Part shown: one piece after another, positions 44,483 through 55,600 of the stretch
How the letters are laid out: every line of letters begins with the position of its first letter
Position numbering within the stretch: the stretch's first letter is position 1
Assembly (NCBI GenBank): GCA_036936605.1
Contig: JAUPFV010000002.1
Span: 272,160,980 to 272,224,979, forward strand
Direction: 5' to 3'
Origin: Limnanthes douglasii subsp. nivea
Taxonomy: Eukaryota; Streptophyta; Magnoliopsida; Brassicales; Limnanthaceae
Length of the DNA stretch: 64,000 nt
Notes under the pieces: model-generated
What the model saw: the letters and a program-made list of their open reading frames with translations, nothing else
The model's database searches: none
What the model was told of the DNA's origin: nothing
Made by a program: the position numbers and the translations under genes

Positions 44483-46815
44483 GTTAGCGTTGGACCCTTC
44501 CTTGAAATCCGTTATAGCTGGTATGATGAAAGAGTAACTTTCCCTGTAATTCTTAACCGTAAAGAAGGGCTCTATTACGATAAAGGGATCTTGGTCAGTA
44601 TACTGTATTGCGGCTAAAGCATTATGACATGGAAAACACTCTTGTTGCCATGATCCGCAAGAACGTTTGAAATCCAACAGATAAACAATAACCGCATGAT
44701 TTGAAAAGATTTCGAACATGACGGAAGACGACTTACTTACTACCCAAGTTCGGCACATGTCAACATTCTTCTTTAGCTTCTTCTCATAATCGGGGACCAA
44801 ATTAGTACTTCAGCTTAGACCCTCTTCGTATCTTCGTGAAACTTGAGTCATAAGCAAGACTCTAATCCAGTCAATAAACTCAACAATCGGTAGGCCGCAA
44901 TATTGTTTGATCTTATTGTTAAACGATTCTGCTGCAGTAGAAGCCATAGAGCCGTATCGTTTCCCTTTTACGTAAGTCTGCACATACTTTTCCGGGGGTA
45001 AATTAGCAAGAAAATCACTCATTCGGTCACCACCTTCACATAGAAAAACTGTTAGTATATCTTTAAAAAGCTCTCGACTGGGAGCATAAGCAAGACGATG
45101 GAAGAAACTCAACATCATTTTTTTATAGTCTCTGTTAGTATCTTCCAGTTTTCCTTTCAAATTCTGCATGAGATGGAAATAACAGTACGCATGATAGCAG
45201 TTTGGATACAAGACAGAAACAGCATTAACGATACCAGAATGACGGTCTGAAATAAATGTGATTTGGCGATCCAACAAATGTGGTTTCGAACACCCCCAAA
45301 ACCACATCCAATTGTACCAATCTTCAATGCTAACTATACCAAGAGCAACAAGGAATAATCCTTCAAAAAGGCAGCTCAAATGAACAATACAACAATACTC
45401 AAATGTTTAAAAAATACAAACAATTCCCATGCTATCCTGAGACTTGTTCTCAAAATATACGCTGCAAATTGTGTACAATCATAAGTTGCGAATGGTTCAC
45501 ACTTTTATGGTTACATCGACTAATTCACATCCTCTCTTGCGAAATGACATTAAATAAAAAAAAACTTCTTAATTCACAACCTCTAATGCGAATCTTTCTC
45601 AAATATCAGAATTCCATGACAATGGTGTGCAACTATAGGATGCGAAATGTTACACAAAATTTCATCGACTAATTCGCATCCTCTCTTGCGAAATGTCATC
45701 AAATAAAAAACATTGCTTAATTCTCAGCCTCTAGTGCGAATCGTTCTCAAATATCAGGATTCCATGACAATGGTGTGCAACTACAAGATGTGAAATGTTG
45801 CACAAAATTTCAAACAAAACATCATAAACATTTATATTAAAAAGTTAAATGTAACTAACCGTTGTTGCCGTCCTTTGCTACGACAGTAAGCAAGGTACCC
45901 TATACTTTCCATATAAGTGGGTTCCATTGACAAACAACATTGGAAGGCATGAATGAAAACCCTGAAGGGACGAACCGAATATAACAAAACAACGCTTGAA
46001 TCGGTTTCTAGCTAATAACTCCTACTAGCAGTCTGAAGTAATATCGCGGCTCTTCAATCGTTTGAAGTACCCGCTTAATAAACTAAAAGAACTTGAACTA
46101 TCTCTGAAAATCCCCTCCTTGCCTTATCTAAAGCATTCCATGACAAACCGTAAGAGATGTCAAGACCGTAATTTTGTTTGACAGTCGATGGTATGGTTTT
46201 GGCTGTCAACGAATGGCAGGTCCGGAGAGAATCCTGAATCTCCTCTCTAATCAAATCTGATGTCAAATGCCTATGCCGCTTATACTTCTGGGAGAAAACG
46301 AGACTGCAAGTATGGTGCAGAACATACTTCTTGATCTTCATCAAACCGGTGCTGGAATTAATAGATGCATAAAGCCTCCATTTGCATCCGCTTGTGAACT
46401 TATTTTCATAAGGGCAAGGCTATATCTAGACCCCATTTGGCTATAATGAGACCTTAAATCAAACTTTTTATTTTACTTTATGTAAAATGACCATTTTACC
46501 CATCATATAAAACCAAGTTTTCGACCAAAAATCTAAACGATTTTCTTCCTCTTCCCCAAATAATGAATTACATTAAAATCTAACTATTATCTTCCTCTTC
46601 TTTAACAAAATTTCTCTCTACTTTTTAATTATATTTTAATATCGTCTTGTAGAACTTTCCGACTTTTCATTAGCGTAAAAAGAACGAATCACACTAGTCG
46701 AAGAGCCAATTTTTTTTACAGAATTATATTACAATGAAGTAATCTGTGGACCCAGTAATTTGTATAATTTTCTATTAAGAAATAAACTAGTAATTGTGAA
46801 AATATTTCTCATCCT

Positions 46816-46875
46816 GATGGTAATTGCAATCTTGTTCGAAACCCGATGGTAATTGCAATCTTGTTCGAAACCCGA
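46816..46875. repeat. 29-bp direct repeat
   Basis: GATGGTAATTGCAATCTTGT with TCGAAACCC occurs twice in tandem inside the H2B-carrying element. Confidence 0.9.
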
Positions 46876-47076
46876 TCATCTTGATGACAAGATAAGACGC
46901 GAACTGTAATTTTTTTTAAAAAAAAATCAAAGAAATCAATATTTGAAATTAAGATCTTTTAGCGAAATCAGAAACATCAATCAGATAACAAAACCACAAG
47001 AAAGAAAACAAAACATCGATTTTTAAGTTTGAATTAAATTTACATCAAGAAACCCTAAATCCCCAAATTCCATAAC

Positions 47077-47430
47077 CTAAGAACTTGTAAATTTTGTAAC
47101 ATCCTTCGTTCCTTCAGATACAGCATCCTTCCTGTTGTACTTCGCAAGCTTCACAGACTCACCAGCCAATTTCTCGAAGATATGTTGATGAAACTGTTCA
47201 TGATTCTCATAGCTTTGCTGGAAATACCAATATCAGGATGAATCTGCTTCAAGATCTTGAAGATGTAAATCTTGTAGGTCTCGGCTGCTACGGCGGTCAA
47301 GGGAACTAATATTTGACCAGCTTCTTTTGATAACTTCTTTCTGACCTTTGGTTTCTTCTCAGCTACTACGGCGGCCAAGGGATATTTCTCGGCGACCTTC
47401 TTCTCAGTCGCTTCTTTTCTGGTTGGGGTG
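47077..47430 (-). pseudogene. Captured histone H2B copy
   Basis: H2B pairs with H2A in the nucleosome. Plant-type N-tail: [19 protein letters not shown] then [16 protein letters not shown]. Histone fold alpha1/alpha2: [33 protein letters not shown]. After a frameshift at the [12 protein letters not shown] site the reading continues KLAKYN and then jumps to AVSEGTKDVTKFTSS, so about 30 residues (the KPTITSREIQTAVRL part) are missing. The start ATG is lost (ACA CCC CAA-like text). No intron is seen; the copy could come from a gene or an mRNA. It cannot make a working histone. Confidence 0.85.
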
Positions 47431-49472
47431 TTATTGTTGATTTTGATTAGGAAATGAGTTCTCTAGAAAGAGAGATTAATTGAAGAAGATAAATAATTTT
47501 CTGATTTTGATTGGTGAGATGCGAGCTGCAACTTGAATTTGATAAAAAAGAAAAAAAAAGAAAAGGGAAAAGGGAAAAGAGAAAAGAGAAATAGTCGGCT
47601 GAAAAAAGTTAATATATATTAAGGGTATTTTAGTAAAATTTGGGGTCTCATTATAGCTGAAGAAGGTCTCATTATAACGGAGTCTCATTATAACCAAAAC
47701 GGGTCTCGGTTTAGCGTTGCCCTTTTCACAATAAGCAATGATCTTGGTTGATGTGTTGTGCAAGTATTTGAAAGCAAAAACATGCTCTAAAGCAAACTTG
47801 TAAAAAGATAACCTGAGACCTGCAGCACATTCTTCAAAAGCCTAACTCACTCCTGTAATAACATCAGCCCAACCAGCAGTAGCAAGCTTTTTTTTTCTCT
47901 GATCAGAATTAACTAAACCGCTACTACTCTCCCCGCTAACTAGTTGATCAAGAGATGGTTCTCCTAAACTCAAGCTACGCTCTTTACGCTTTACACCATA
48001 ATACTTACCACCAGAACGTTTTTCACCTGAACACTTATCACCAGAACCCTTATCGAAGATGTGTTGTTCTATGAGAAAACTAATCCGTTTTAAACACTCC
48101 AAGTCAAGATATAACACTAGCCCGTTGTCCTTCTGGTTATTAAAGAAACAATTATTGTGATCCCCGCAGGAGTAGGTAATTAGGTAGTCACCTGGGACAA
48201 GCTCCTCCCATGTGTTCTCCACATAAGCTTGGATACTTTGAAAGCTTTGAAACTCCATGAAAGGCACAATTGCGGTTTGGTGATCATGTTTAAAAATACA
48301 AACTCGTGATTTAGACATACCTTACCATGCACCGAACAAGCTATTAGTTATTAATCCCAAAATTAAAGTGCAAGTTATTACTGCATCAAACAACTCGCAT
48401 CCTATCTTGCGATTTGTGTATACCATAAGCTGCGAACGGTGTATAATTTTGGTCTATAATTGACCAATTCGCATCTTGTCCTAAGAGTTGTTTGTAAATC
48501 AACTGGTACACTCACACTAACCAGTAATGTAAACAATTCGCAATTGAACCTGAGATTTTCTCTCAACTATTAATTCCTTAAGATTTGTCTAAAAGATGAT
48601 AAAGTATGATATATCACACAATTCGCAGCATCTCACGCGATTCGTAAAGCAACTAAAAAAGTCATGATATTTCTTTGGAAATTAGATACTTAAAAGTTCC
48701 ACAGGGTTCGCAGCATATCATGCGAATCGTCAAGTAACTAAAAGTGTTGATATTTGTTTGAAAATGAAATACTTTATAGTACAACACAGTTCGCAACCCA
48801 TCCTGAGTTTTATAAGCAACTAGGAGTCCTGATATATGTTTGAACATGCATCACGTTTTGAAATTGTTTCATGTAATTCGCATGTAACCATGCGAATGGG
48901 TAACACAATTAGCATCGTCCTCATTGAATACATCAAACAATTAACATCCTGTGTCGAACGCCTAGACTGCCAAAACTCATAGTCTACACATGTTTCACGT
49001 CCGAAATAAAAATCTAATACACTACAAAATTAGTATATAACATCAGAAACAAGGACATGAGTATATAACGACAAATATTAACAAAACAAGCACAGATCAC
49101 TGGAACAAAAAACAAAAAAACAGAGAAAAGCTCGAAATCAGGCAAAAACAGTAGAATAAAACCTATTCCATCTGAGAAAACGAACAAATAACTTCGAAAT
49201 CGGTAGGTAATTACGATTACCTGAAAGCAGCAACACGATTACTTGTAAAACAACAGATTCCAAAAATCACGATCGTTCATGTACGTAGAAAACAGTGGTT
49301 AGACAGGTTTAACACCACAACCTACATAAATAAACAGACCTTCTAACGCTCCGATCACCGGAACTGTGCTTTCAACCGTGCTTCGTGATGGTTCGTAGGG
49401 GTAGATGGTTAGAGCGGCTAATAAATTCAAATATTGAAAAAGCTATAAAAATAGAAAGAAAACTGAAATAAA

Positions 49473-49512
49473 AATTTCAAGCTATCTCTTCATATATTCT
49501 TTATATTCTACA
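49473..49512 (+). repeat. Copia-type LTR, right piece
   Basis: AAAAATTTC...TATCTCTTCATATATTC...TATATTCTACA matches the 3' end of the LTR at 7753-8052 and completes the piece at 36426. Confidence 0.45.
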
Positions 49513-50160
49513 CATTCTAGGCCTAGAGCATGTGTTGTTGTGGTTTGTTTTACAGACAAGAGAGGCTTATGCAATCATCTCTAAAACCACCCTCTTCTAC
49601 AACTAATCAGTCTTTCTCGTACCCAAGTGAGTGTTTGCCTAACTGTTCATTTTTACTCTCATTTGTGTTTGGTGTGGTTTTCTTGTTACTGGTCTACTTA
49701 TATCTCATAGACACAATGCTCATTTATTTGCTGAGCCTTTCTTCACGACATCGAATTACTAAGAGACTTACTCGCAATTTATCTACTGCTCTAGCTCTAC
49801 TTAAATCTTGTTGTCAGCATACTTGTTTTGAGATGAAAACTACGGACAAAATAACTTTCCAAGATTCCTACGAAAAATCCAATATATAATACTTGAATTT
49901 CAGCTAGCTTGCAGCATCCAGTTTCTCAATGGCTTTTTGTTTGTTGGCAGGGGAAGTACTGATGACAGTAACCTTAAGCCCCATGACTTTTGTGAATTTA
50001 ACAGCAACATGTCCTAGTATCAGAATAGATGTACACCATATATCCTCTTTTAAATCTAAGTCATGTTCCCTTTATTTTTTTATTTTATATGTTTTGTTGT
50101 AAAGTGAATTGTTTTCGAATCCCGTCAAGATTCAACTTCTATACACGCGCACAGAAATAG
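49513..50160. other. No gene recognised
   Basis: A 119-residue open frame (49530-49889) shows no motif. Its middle is hydrophobic (LLSFVFGVVFLLLVYLYLID), but nothing supports expression. Confidence 0.4.
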
Positions 50161-50164
50161 AAGA

Positions 50165-50960
50165 ATCAATACCAATATAATCATCATTCATGCCAATTTT
50201 GTTCATTGATTAAAATAAGTTTATGTTATATTGTTTTTGAAAATTCGCCATGCCACATTTTTTTTTAAAATATAATACACTAAATTATTTTAGTACATTT
50301 GACCTCTAAATTGTGTTTAGAAAATTTGACATGTCAAAATTATTTTTAAAAAATTTAAAATTTTAATTTACTTTTATAAAATCTAACCTCACATGTTGTT
50401 CTTAGAAAACTTTATCTGCAAAGTTGTTTTAAAATATTTGATATACCAAGTTGTTTTTAAAAAATCAACCGTATCATCGATTTTCAATATGGATTGTCTC
50501 CAAAATTGTTTTTGAAAAATTTATCATGTCAAGTTTTAAGAAACTTTGTCATGTTAAGTTGCTTTTAAAGAAAAATACTAGCATGCTTGTTCATCTATTA
50601 AGATATTCTATCATATTATGTTTTTTTAGGTCATGCCACAAGAAAATTTTAGAAATTTTAAACTATCAAGTCGTTCTTAAAGAATTGGACCTCTCTATAT
50701 TTAAAAAAAAAAATATAATCATCATTCATGTTAGTTTTGTTCATTGATTAAAAAAATATATTATATTGTTTTTTAAAACTTTGTCATGCCACAATTTGTT
50801 TTTTAAATTTGGTACACTAAATTGTTTTAGGAAATTTGACCTGCAAGTTTTTTTAAGAAACTTTGACATGCCGATTTGTTTTTAGAAAATTTGATATGTC
50901 TTCTAGTTTTACAATGGATTGCCTCGAACGTTGTTTTTAGAAAATTTAACAGGTCAAGGT
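50165..50960. repeat. Degenerate ~35-40-bp repeats within a duplication
   Basis: The word TTTTTAGAAAATTTGACATG with variants (CATGCCA, CATGTCAA, GTTGTTTTTA) recurs about fifteen times. On a larger scale 50180-50305 and 50717-50840 are copies (ATCATTCATG... TTTTGTTCATTGATTAAAA... TACACTAAATT). No coding capacity. Confidence 0.65.
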
Positions 50961-51279
50961 GTTTTGCATGTTTCCCGGAGTTTATTAGTGGTACACAACC
51001 GTGAGTCATGCAACAGAACTCACAACACAGTAACCCTACACACCACGATGACGATGGATACTCTTCGGTTTTTGAAGTGTGAATAAACAATTAATTATAA
51101 TTAAATTTATTGATTCTAGAACATCTACTCATGAGAGTGATGAGGCATTGGCACATCCGGAAAGCTTAATCTGGCGGGTAATGATTTATACTTCTCTGTT
51201 TTGTCTTTTAGGTTAGCAATCTTGAATTTCATGGAAGAAAAAGGTTGGACAGTTAAAAATAACTTATAGTTTGATACAA

Positions 51280-51282
<3 letters not shown>

Positions 51283-51316
<34 letters not shown>
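51283..51316. repeat. (TA)n microsatellite
   Basis: About 34 bp of TA dinucleotides. Confidence 0.95.
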
Positions 51317-51319
<3 letters not shown>

Positions 51320-51805
51320 AACTAGCTTGTAGGATTTACTCTCTAATGAGTTCTGACATGAGCTTGTGCTACAGGTTCTTAATTTAGCTTGATAGTGGTC
51401 TGGGTGTTTTGTCCCTTTTTCAGATCACGATGTTTGTTTCGTATGAATTAGCATTTAGTCGTGTCTATGTTCATCTTATTGAGAAAGTTGAAAGAAAGTT
51501 GTCTTATGTGCTAATGTACGTGTAAAGTCTCAATCAGCAATAAACTATGCTTACAAAAGAAAAATAGCAATGAGAGACATTCAATAGTTCCCAGTTTTCT
51601 AAATTTTCAAAATAAGCTTTACATTCAAAATAAGCTTTATTATTATAACTCTAAACTTGACTCGGCGGGAACAACTAAATTACACTTCCACTATAAAATT
51701 ACTATTATGTCATACAAAAATGAGCACAAATGCCAGTCCAGAATCATAAATAATTTAACTACGGTAGAAATCGAATCATCAAAGAAGTTGGAGAGTCTTC
51801 TTACT

Positions 51806-52210
51806 CTTTAACTTTTGGCTTCTGATCTCCCATCATGCAAAGCATGTCTTCTCCGATAGTAACTTGAACGGAGCACACAGATTTGGGATCTTGTGAAGGA
51901 CCCTCTTGCCACTCAACCCTTTAAGAAATTAAAGCGAGAAGAGGGTTAAAATTTATTCCAATTAAAGACCTAAATTTGTATGTGATGTTCTAAACCTAAA
52001 CATTAAGGTTAGCATACTTTTTTTATATAAGCTTCGCCCATTGTTTCTTGACACATATCTCATTTAGTTTCCGTTTTTCACACTCAATTTCAATCTTGAA
52101 CTCATCATCTACGTTTTTCAAAAGGCTAATCATTTTCAAATATGTAGGCATGGATTCCTTCAAATTAAGCAAAGCCCCGTTGGCAGCATCGAGGTTTAAG
52201 ACATTTTTTT
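51806..52210 (-). pseudogene. Unidentified exon-like fragment
   Basis: Two stretches on the - strand look coding: 52206-52025 (NVLNLDAANGALLNLKES, then MISLLKNVDDEFKIEIECEK and ICVKKQWAKL) and 51920-51806 (VEWQEGPSQDPKSVCSVQVT, IGEDMLCMMGDQKPKVKE and a stop). A TAA precedes a possible donor (GTATGC) and an acceptor-like TTCTTAAAG precedes the second. I do not recognise the family; it may be a host gene fragment trimmed by the copia insertion at 52468. Confidence 0.35.
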
Positions 52211-52467
52211 AAGGGATGATCTGGTCGACACGAACTCGTCATCCATATACACACTAGCGCACAAAATGGTGGTTACGAATCTAAATTTTTGACTTTTTTC
52301 GCCTGCTTACGACACAATCATATTGCATTGATACCGGCTGAGGTTGTTTCTATAAATCCTCAATTATAATGATGGGTTCCAATAGAACTCTAAATCTATA
52401 TAAAAAACTTATGCCGATTAAAAAGAGCAAAACAAAATTTTGGAGAAACAAAAACTAATATAGTGAT

Positions 52468-52616
52468 TAGGGTTTTGTGTTTATTAGAAAATGTTTCTTT
52501 TTATTTTATTGATGCATTAGAGATGTAATACAAGAATTGACCAATAGTAAGGTTCTCAGTATATAGAGAATTTAGAGGCCTATACAAGGAAACTTAATAC
52601 ACTCAATATTCTAACA
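52468..52616 (-). repeat. Truncated 3' LTR of the copia element
   Basis: 149 bp aligned to 57096-57244. The pol stop codon (TGT-TAG) lies across its first bases, as is usual in copia elements. Confidence 0.85.
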
Positions 52617-55600
52617 CTCCCCCTCAAGTTGTGTAATGGGATCACCAATACTCAACTTGGATAAAACTGATTCGAATGTTCTTGCAACAACCGCTTTTGT
52701 CAGGATGTCTGCCAGTTGGTCTTCAGATCTAACAAACGGAAGTTCGATTGTCCCATCTTCAATCTTTTCTTTTATGAAGTGCTTATCTATTTCAATGTGC
52801 TTTGTTCTATTGTGCTGTACTGGGTTCTCTGAAATCTTAATCGCAGCTTTATTATCGCACATTAACTGAGTTGGACACTGCAGAGGGGATCCGATTTCTT
52901 TCATTATCTTCTTTAACCAAAGTATCTCGGTAATTCCCTTAACGATTCCTCTAAATTCTGATTCAGTACTTGACAGTGATACTACTTTATGTTTCATACT
53001 CCTCCAAGTCACCAAGTTACCTCCAAGAAGAGTAAAGTAGCCAGCAGTTGATCGTTTGTCGTTAGGATTCCCTCCCCAATCAGCATCTGTGAGTACTTCA
53101 ACATCAAGGTGTCCATTTTTCTTAAAAATTACGCCTCTTCCTGGTGTGCCTTTGAGATGTCGAATAATCCTCATTACTACCTCCATATGGTGTTCCTGAG
53201 GATGATGCATGAACTGGCTAACTACTCCCACCGTGTATGCAATGTCGAGTCGAGTGTGAGCCAGGTAAATCAATTTTCCCACCAATCTTTGGTACCTTTC
53301 GTTATTCGCTGGTCTGCCCCCTTCAATTATCTTTAGTTTGTGATTCACAACCATAGGAGTGTCATTTGGTTTGCAATCCACCATGCCAACTTCAGCTAAT
53401 AAATTCAGTTTATATTTCCGTTGGGAGATATAAATCCATCCTCTTGACCTAAGAACCTCGATTCCTAGGAAATACTTCAATCCCCCAAGGTCTTTCATTT
53501 CGAACTCCTTGAAGAGGTTTTTCCTAAGAGAGCTAATTTACTCTTCGTCATTCCCCGTTATAATCATACCGTCGGCATATATTATAAGACAAGTAACTAA
53601 TTCTCCTCTTTTTTTGTAAAACAAGGTATGATCCCCATTACTCTGTTTGTAGCTATACTGCTTCATTGTCATTGTAAATCTCCCAAACCAAGCACGAGGA
53701 GACTGTTTGAGCCCTAGTTTGCATACCTCATTTTCTTGAAAACCATCAGAGAACCCTGGTGGGGGTTCCATATATACCTCTTCTTCCAAGTCTCCATGTA
53801 AGAAAGCATTCTTTACATCAAATTGATAAAGAGACCAATCTTTATTTGTGGTATTGAAAGTAAAACTCTGATAGTGTCAATCTTTGCAACCGGAGAGAAC
53901 GTTTCAGAGTAGTCTATACCATATGTTTGTGTATATCCTTTGGCAACCAATCTTGCCTTGTGTCGCTCAATGGTGCCATCGGATTTATATATTAGATTAA
54001 ACACCCATCTACACCCGACTGCTCTCTTCCCTTATGGTAACACACAATTCTTCCATGTACCATTCCTTTTTAGAGATTCCATTTTGGTATTCATTGCCTC
54101 AGGCCATTCAGTTATCTTCTTAGCTTCTTGAGTTGTTTTAGGGATTTGTTCAGAGAGAATAGTAGCTGAAAACGCCTTTGCAATCTTCGTCATTCATTTC
54201 CTGTCCGTTTTTACCGGATATGTAGAAGCACGAGGAACGTGTTCCGGTGAATACCGGTCAGGAGGAACCCCTCCATTGTTTCTTGGGGGAAGAACCGGAG
54301 TTTGAGTTTCAATAAATGAACTTCCTGAAATGTCATGGTCAATAGCATTTTGTGAATTATGATATTGTAAATTGTTTACCTCTTGATTGACATTTTCTTC
54401 GGTTGATTCGCTGGTGGTATCCATGGCATTTATTTTTTGTTGGACATTATCTTCGGGAGAATCATTGGTGGTAAGAACTGCCTCGTCAGTCTCCTTTATG
54501 TTGGAAGAGGCGTGTTTGGTGGCGCCATCTACCGACTCTGTCGGCACATCCTCAAAGTAACTTTCATATAGCAACCAGTCGAGTGATTCACTTACTTTCT
54601 CCCCCTGAGCACGAGATTGGTGGTCAAAAAAATAACCGGATTCTAAGAAGTCACAGTCCATGGTGACATGGATTCGACAAGTAACCAGATTGTAACACCG
54701 ATATCCCATTTTATGAACACCGTATCCAACGAATACACATTTTTCAGCACAAGGATTAAGTTTGTTTCTACTAGTTTTAGGGATATAAACAAACACCGCA
54801 CAACCAAAGACACGAGGTGGTAAGGTCATAACAGATGGAATTGTAACTTGGGTGGCAAGCATTTGTAATGGAGTTTTATTTCCTAGACATCGGGTTGGTA
54901 GAAGATTTGCAAGATACATAGCTGTAGCAAGAGCTTCTGGCCAAAGAGAATGAGGAACTCTAGATTCAATTATAATAGCACGAGTTTTTTCAAGTAAAGT
55001 ATGATTTGTTTCGTTCTGAAGTACCGTTTTGTTGAGGTGTGCTTGGACAAGTGGTTTGATGGATAAGACCATTTGTTTTGAAAACATTATGCATTGTTTG
55101 GTTGATAAACTCTGTTCCATTATCAGAACGGAGAATTTGTATTTTTTTTTCAAATTGAGTCAAAATCATTTTGTAAAAACAAACAAATATTTCTGGTACT
55201 TCCGATTTATGTTTCATGAAGTATATCCAAGTCATTCTTGAGAAATCATCCACAAATAAAACAAAGTATCTGATTTGATTGTTAGTGGAATTTGGTGATG
55301 GACCCCAAACATCAAAATGGATTAGCGAAAAAGCATAATCAACTCTAGTATTACTTTGATTAAATGAGACCCTACGATTTTTTGCAAGAATACAGGTTTC
55401 ACATTTCACATGAATGAAATTATTAAAAAAAAGACTAGGAAACAAACTCTTAAGATAGCTAAAAGAAAGATGACCAAGTTGTCGGTGCCATAACCAAAGT
55501 TGCCTTTCGGCTGTTCCGTGAGCAAGCATGACATGTCCCTTATGAACTACCTCATCAACATAATAGAGACCTCCTTGTTCAGTACCACGCCCAATGATCT

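Larger units (their letters stand above)
46410..47724. mobile_element. Inverted-repeat DNA element carrying a histone H2B copy
   Basis: 1.3 kb inserted in the zinc-binding region of the MULE2 transposase. Ends: left AAGGGCAAGGCTATATCTAG, then CCCATTTGGCTATAATGAGA; right reversed AAGGGCAACGCTAAACCGAG, then CCCGTTTTGGTTATAATGAG. The uninterrupted MULE1 sequence fixes the site. TTTTCA or TTCA is repeated at both edges, so the duplication length is uncertain. No transposase; it holds an H2B pseudogene (47077-47430) and a 29-bp direct repeat (46816-46875). Gene-bearing elements of this sort are known as Pack-type elements. Confidence 0.8.
39089..48318 (-). pseudogene. MuDR-type transposase of MULE2, in three pieces
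   Basis: Starts at 48318 (MSKSRVCIFKHDHQ). It runs to 47725, is broken by the H2B element, resumes at 46409-45859, has an intron at about 45858-45363, exon 45362-44483, is broken by gypsy C, and ends at 39256-39089. It has the same domain order as in MULE1. Lesions besides the insertions: a one-base deletion near 45905, the first catalytic Asp changed (VNGTHL for VDGTHL), and two stops before the final zinc knuckle (CGRCSKSGHNRKTC). It keeps Lys (AAG) where MULE1 has the TAG at 24402. Confidence 0.85.
37230..48910. repeat. Palindrome array in MULE2
   Basis: The same 20-bp unit in the non-coding parts: 37230-37520, 38450-38995, 45455-45790 (intron) and 48385-48910 (leader). Examples are TTCGCATCACATCATGCGAA (38760), TTCGCAATACTGGATGCGAA (38970), TTCGCATCCTCTCTTGCGAA (45671) and TTCGCAGCATATCATGCGAA (48708). 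About 40 half-sites by eye, many mutated in one half. None belongs to the inserted gypsy C. Confidence 0.85.
36527..49473 (-). mobile_element. MULE2: second, deleted copy in inverse orientation
   Basis: The left end GAGAAAAGTACTAGTAAATA and the following 120 bp match the right end of MULE1 reversed. Order: ULP N-terminal exons (+), a junction near 38403, palindrome block, transposase 3' end, gypsy C, transposase remainder (-), leader with palindromes. It stops near 49473, some 160 bp short of the expected terminus. Against MULE1 it lacks about 4.6 kb (25500-30160 there), meaning the ULP catalytic exons and the acidic ORF. Insertions: gypsy C (39257-44482) and an H2B-carrying element (46410-47724). 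The other target duplication is lost with the right end. Confidence 0.85.

Noticed and set aside
46890..46930. GACGCGAACTGT inside the H2B-carrying element as a palindrome site
   Set aside because: It has a single imperfect half-site with no left partner at the proper distance, so chance is sufficient.
49530..49889. 119-residue open frame with a hydrophobic middle as a membrane protein
   Set aside because: No recognisable family and no support beyond being open, in a stretch broken by repeats.
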